From assembly GCA_037389465.1 (NCBI GenBank), contig JAZARR010000138.1, positions 167,314-231,313 on the forward strand: a stretch of DNA of 64,000 nucleotides, read 5' to 3'. The notes under the pieces are model-generated. The model did no database searches. It was not told the origin of the DNA and worked only from the letters and a program-made list of their open reading frames with translations. The position numbers were made by a program, and so were the translations under genes. Positions 62,123 to 64,000 of the stretch are shown one piece after another (position 1 is the first letter of the stretch; every line of letters begins with the position of its first letter). This DNA is from Baylisascaris procyonis (taxonomy: Eukaryota > Nematoda > Chromadorea > Rhabditida > Ascarididae).

Positions 62123-62548
62123 TTTCACCTTCTCATTTTTTTGCATATTCTTATTTCCACATTTGGGAGTAGTTGTACATTTTGTTTTGGGTTTATATCC
62201 AGGGGGGTTTATATTTTTTGGTTCATGTTTTGCAGTTTTTTCTATTTTTTGAAGAAGAGTACGTTGGGGATCCTATTTGGGAACTTTTTGGGGTCTTTGG
62301 TGGTGGTTTTTAGTTATACTAGTGAGTTGCGTTCGAGGTCTGTGATTTCGGTTTTTACTTTTTTCGTGTTGTTAACATGTTGTTTTGTGTGTTGTTTTGA
62401 GGTCTTTTTGGTGTCATTCCCTCTGTCACCGTTATTCCATCTTTCTTTTCTCTGTCTTTTCTTTTTTCGTTTCTTCCTCACCCTCCTCCCATCCTCTCCC
62501 TCTCCCCCCAACATACTTCCACACGATTGTTTACGCAGTTTTTAGTAA
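62123..62548. other. T-rich sequence, no supported gene
   Basis: A + strand open frame of 155 codons (62078-62545) is Phe/Leu/Ser-rich because the DNA is T-rich; it spans the hairpin and has no splice or start context, so it is not called as a gene. Confidence 0.5.
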
Positions 62549-63185
62549 AACCTTTGTTTCAATCCACCATCCTTCAACGTTTTTTTGTTGCTTATTATTG
62601 TTGTGTTTTACGCGTAATAAAAGTGTTCTGCGCATAAATTTTTGTCGTCTCTTTCTTATTTATTGCCGTTATTTCGGAGTGATTTAAATACTATTTTATT
62701 TACGCTTTCTTCCGTTTTATTTGTTTATTTTGTTGTAATACTTTCTGTCTAATCTAACTATTATAAGCAAGGACGCATGGGATGGCGTATTTAAGACACA
62801 TTTCGATTTGAGCGTTGCAATTTATGAGATTGGGGCAGAGGGGGTGGGGTTGCAGATATCATAGGCCTGGAAGAAGATTAATTAATCGAAGGAGCCACCA
62901 GGTTAGATAAATGCAACCTTACTTAGTATTTGAGCTATAATATTGTTGACGATAGATCTTTTGTGATGTTGTTAAAAAATTTGTATATGTGACCAATTAG
63001 TTTGGTAGTAACATTTTACAAGCAAAGAAAGTAATGAAGGGAGGAGATGGGCAAAGGGATGCACGATAATTTGTGTTCGTATTGAAATGTTTTTAATGAT
63101 ATTGCTGCGGCATTAAACGTTTTGATAAATTTCAGTATACAGGTACGTCTGTGCAACAAGTTCGCACAACAGTAATGGTGTTTCG
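62549..63185 (+). repeat. Duplicate of 19283-19915 (copy B')
   Basis: It aligns with copy B across its length, sharing TGCTTATTATTGTTGTGTTT, GCATAAATTTTTGTCGTCTC and GAAGGAGCCACC. It diverges abruptly at both ends. Confidence 0.85.
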
Positions 63186-64000
63186 ATATCGAACGGACCA
63201 ATGGTAAGTGATTTTGCCTTTATTTTTTTGAATTTTCATCTTTAGTACAATAATTTTCATCGTTTACTTTGATTCATAACATATTTAATGATTGTTTTGT
63301 TGATTGATCAGTGAGTTGTTCAATTTGTTGGTTTCTTTTGGATTAAGTTGATACAACTGAAGTGAAAATTTGTAAGAAGTGAGATTAGAATAAACATAAG
63401 ATGCGTCTGGGTTGTTCTTTCCCACTGATTGCAAGAGAGTGGGGGACAATTTCTCTGACTTCAGCAATTTTATTTCCTTTTCTTTTCACACTTTCTTTCG
63501 TCACTTTTATATGAATGTTTATAATTTACATATTACCTTTTTTATTTCCTGTTTTATTTCCTTATTTGGTATGCAACTTTTTTTGTTATTCGGCATGGAA
63601 CTATTATAAGTTATGAATGACATGATTTTATTCGTATATTTGCAGACATTTTGAGCTTATCCCTTATAGTGAAGTTTTTCACTTATTGTTTTTTAGCTCA
63701 TTTGTTTTCCAAATATCAGATATTTGGCGACCGTTTCACTTTTTCACTATTCATCAATTGCAAAATAGAATAGTTAGAAACCCTTTTTTAATTAAATTTA
63801 TGTGGGGAAAATTCCAGTTTTCAGATTTTCTAAAATCAAAAATGATTCGGTAATTGTGTATTTTTTCCTTGTGTTTTTTTCAAAACGAATTCATATATCT
63901 ATATTTCCTTATTGAATTTCAAATTGATCTTCGGTATTTATTTGCTTTCCATAGCCAGTTTAGCAGGGTTACCAAAGCATAGAGTGAGAGGCAAAAAGAA
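63186..64000. other. No recognised gene
   Basis: AT-rich sequence. Only a perfect 19-bp palindrome (CCAAATATC A GATATTTGG, 63709-63727) stands out. Confidence 0.5.

Noticed and set aside
62078..62545. 155-codon + strand frame as a membrane protein
   Set aside because: The hydrophobic composition follows from T-rich DNA, and the frame runs through a hairpin with no supporting signals.

Overview
This window is eukaryotic, not bacterial. It is AT-rich and dominated by repeats, with short coding islands ended by splice-like signals (T-rich acceptors such as TTTCAG or TTGCAG, donors such as GTAAGC, GTGAGT, GTACGT) and no operons. An invertebrate is likely and a nematode is my first guess, on three weak grounds: a chitin-binding type-2 exon of the DGxYxxGC form common in nematodes, T-rich introns, and one acceptor only 10 nt upstream of an ATG, as at spliced-leader sites. 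The species cannot be told from the sequence.

Layout. 1-2660 is a degenerate ~67-bp satellite in blocks of alternating orientation. 2661-9430 is mostly non-coding, with one candidate exon, one TATA/initiator pair and a dispersed repeat. 9451-9676 encodes a chitin-binding domain, possibly broken. 9981-14970 is the first array of a 21-bp satellite with higher-order repeats. 15345-35855 carries + strand exons separated by introns of about 0.5-3 kb. One exon (20113-20304) resembles the TPR protein TTC27. From 23081 to 32580 a chain of exons, mostly with matching splice phases and including a 25-nt microexon, forms a gene I cannot identify.

From about 32650 to 61308 the window is a tandem segmental duplication: four units of about 6.9-9.2 kb, each with the same ~3.5-kb single-copy block (holding two exon-like segments) followed by its own 21-bp satellite array. 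Units 2-4 also carry an extra spliced exon with the same in-frame TAA. Older, diverged duplicates of the 15-20 kb region lie at 30235-31955 and 62549-63185. After about 63186 nothing is recognised.

The main story is therefore structural: repeated copying of gene pieces together with a 21-bp satellite whose period equals two DNA helical turns and seven codons. That explains both its likely curvature and the very long but probably meaningless open frames on both strands. All exon calls come from reading frames, splice signals and phase by eye; none was tested by search or transcript data.
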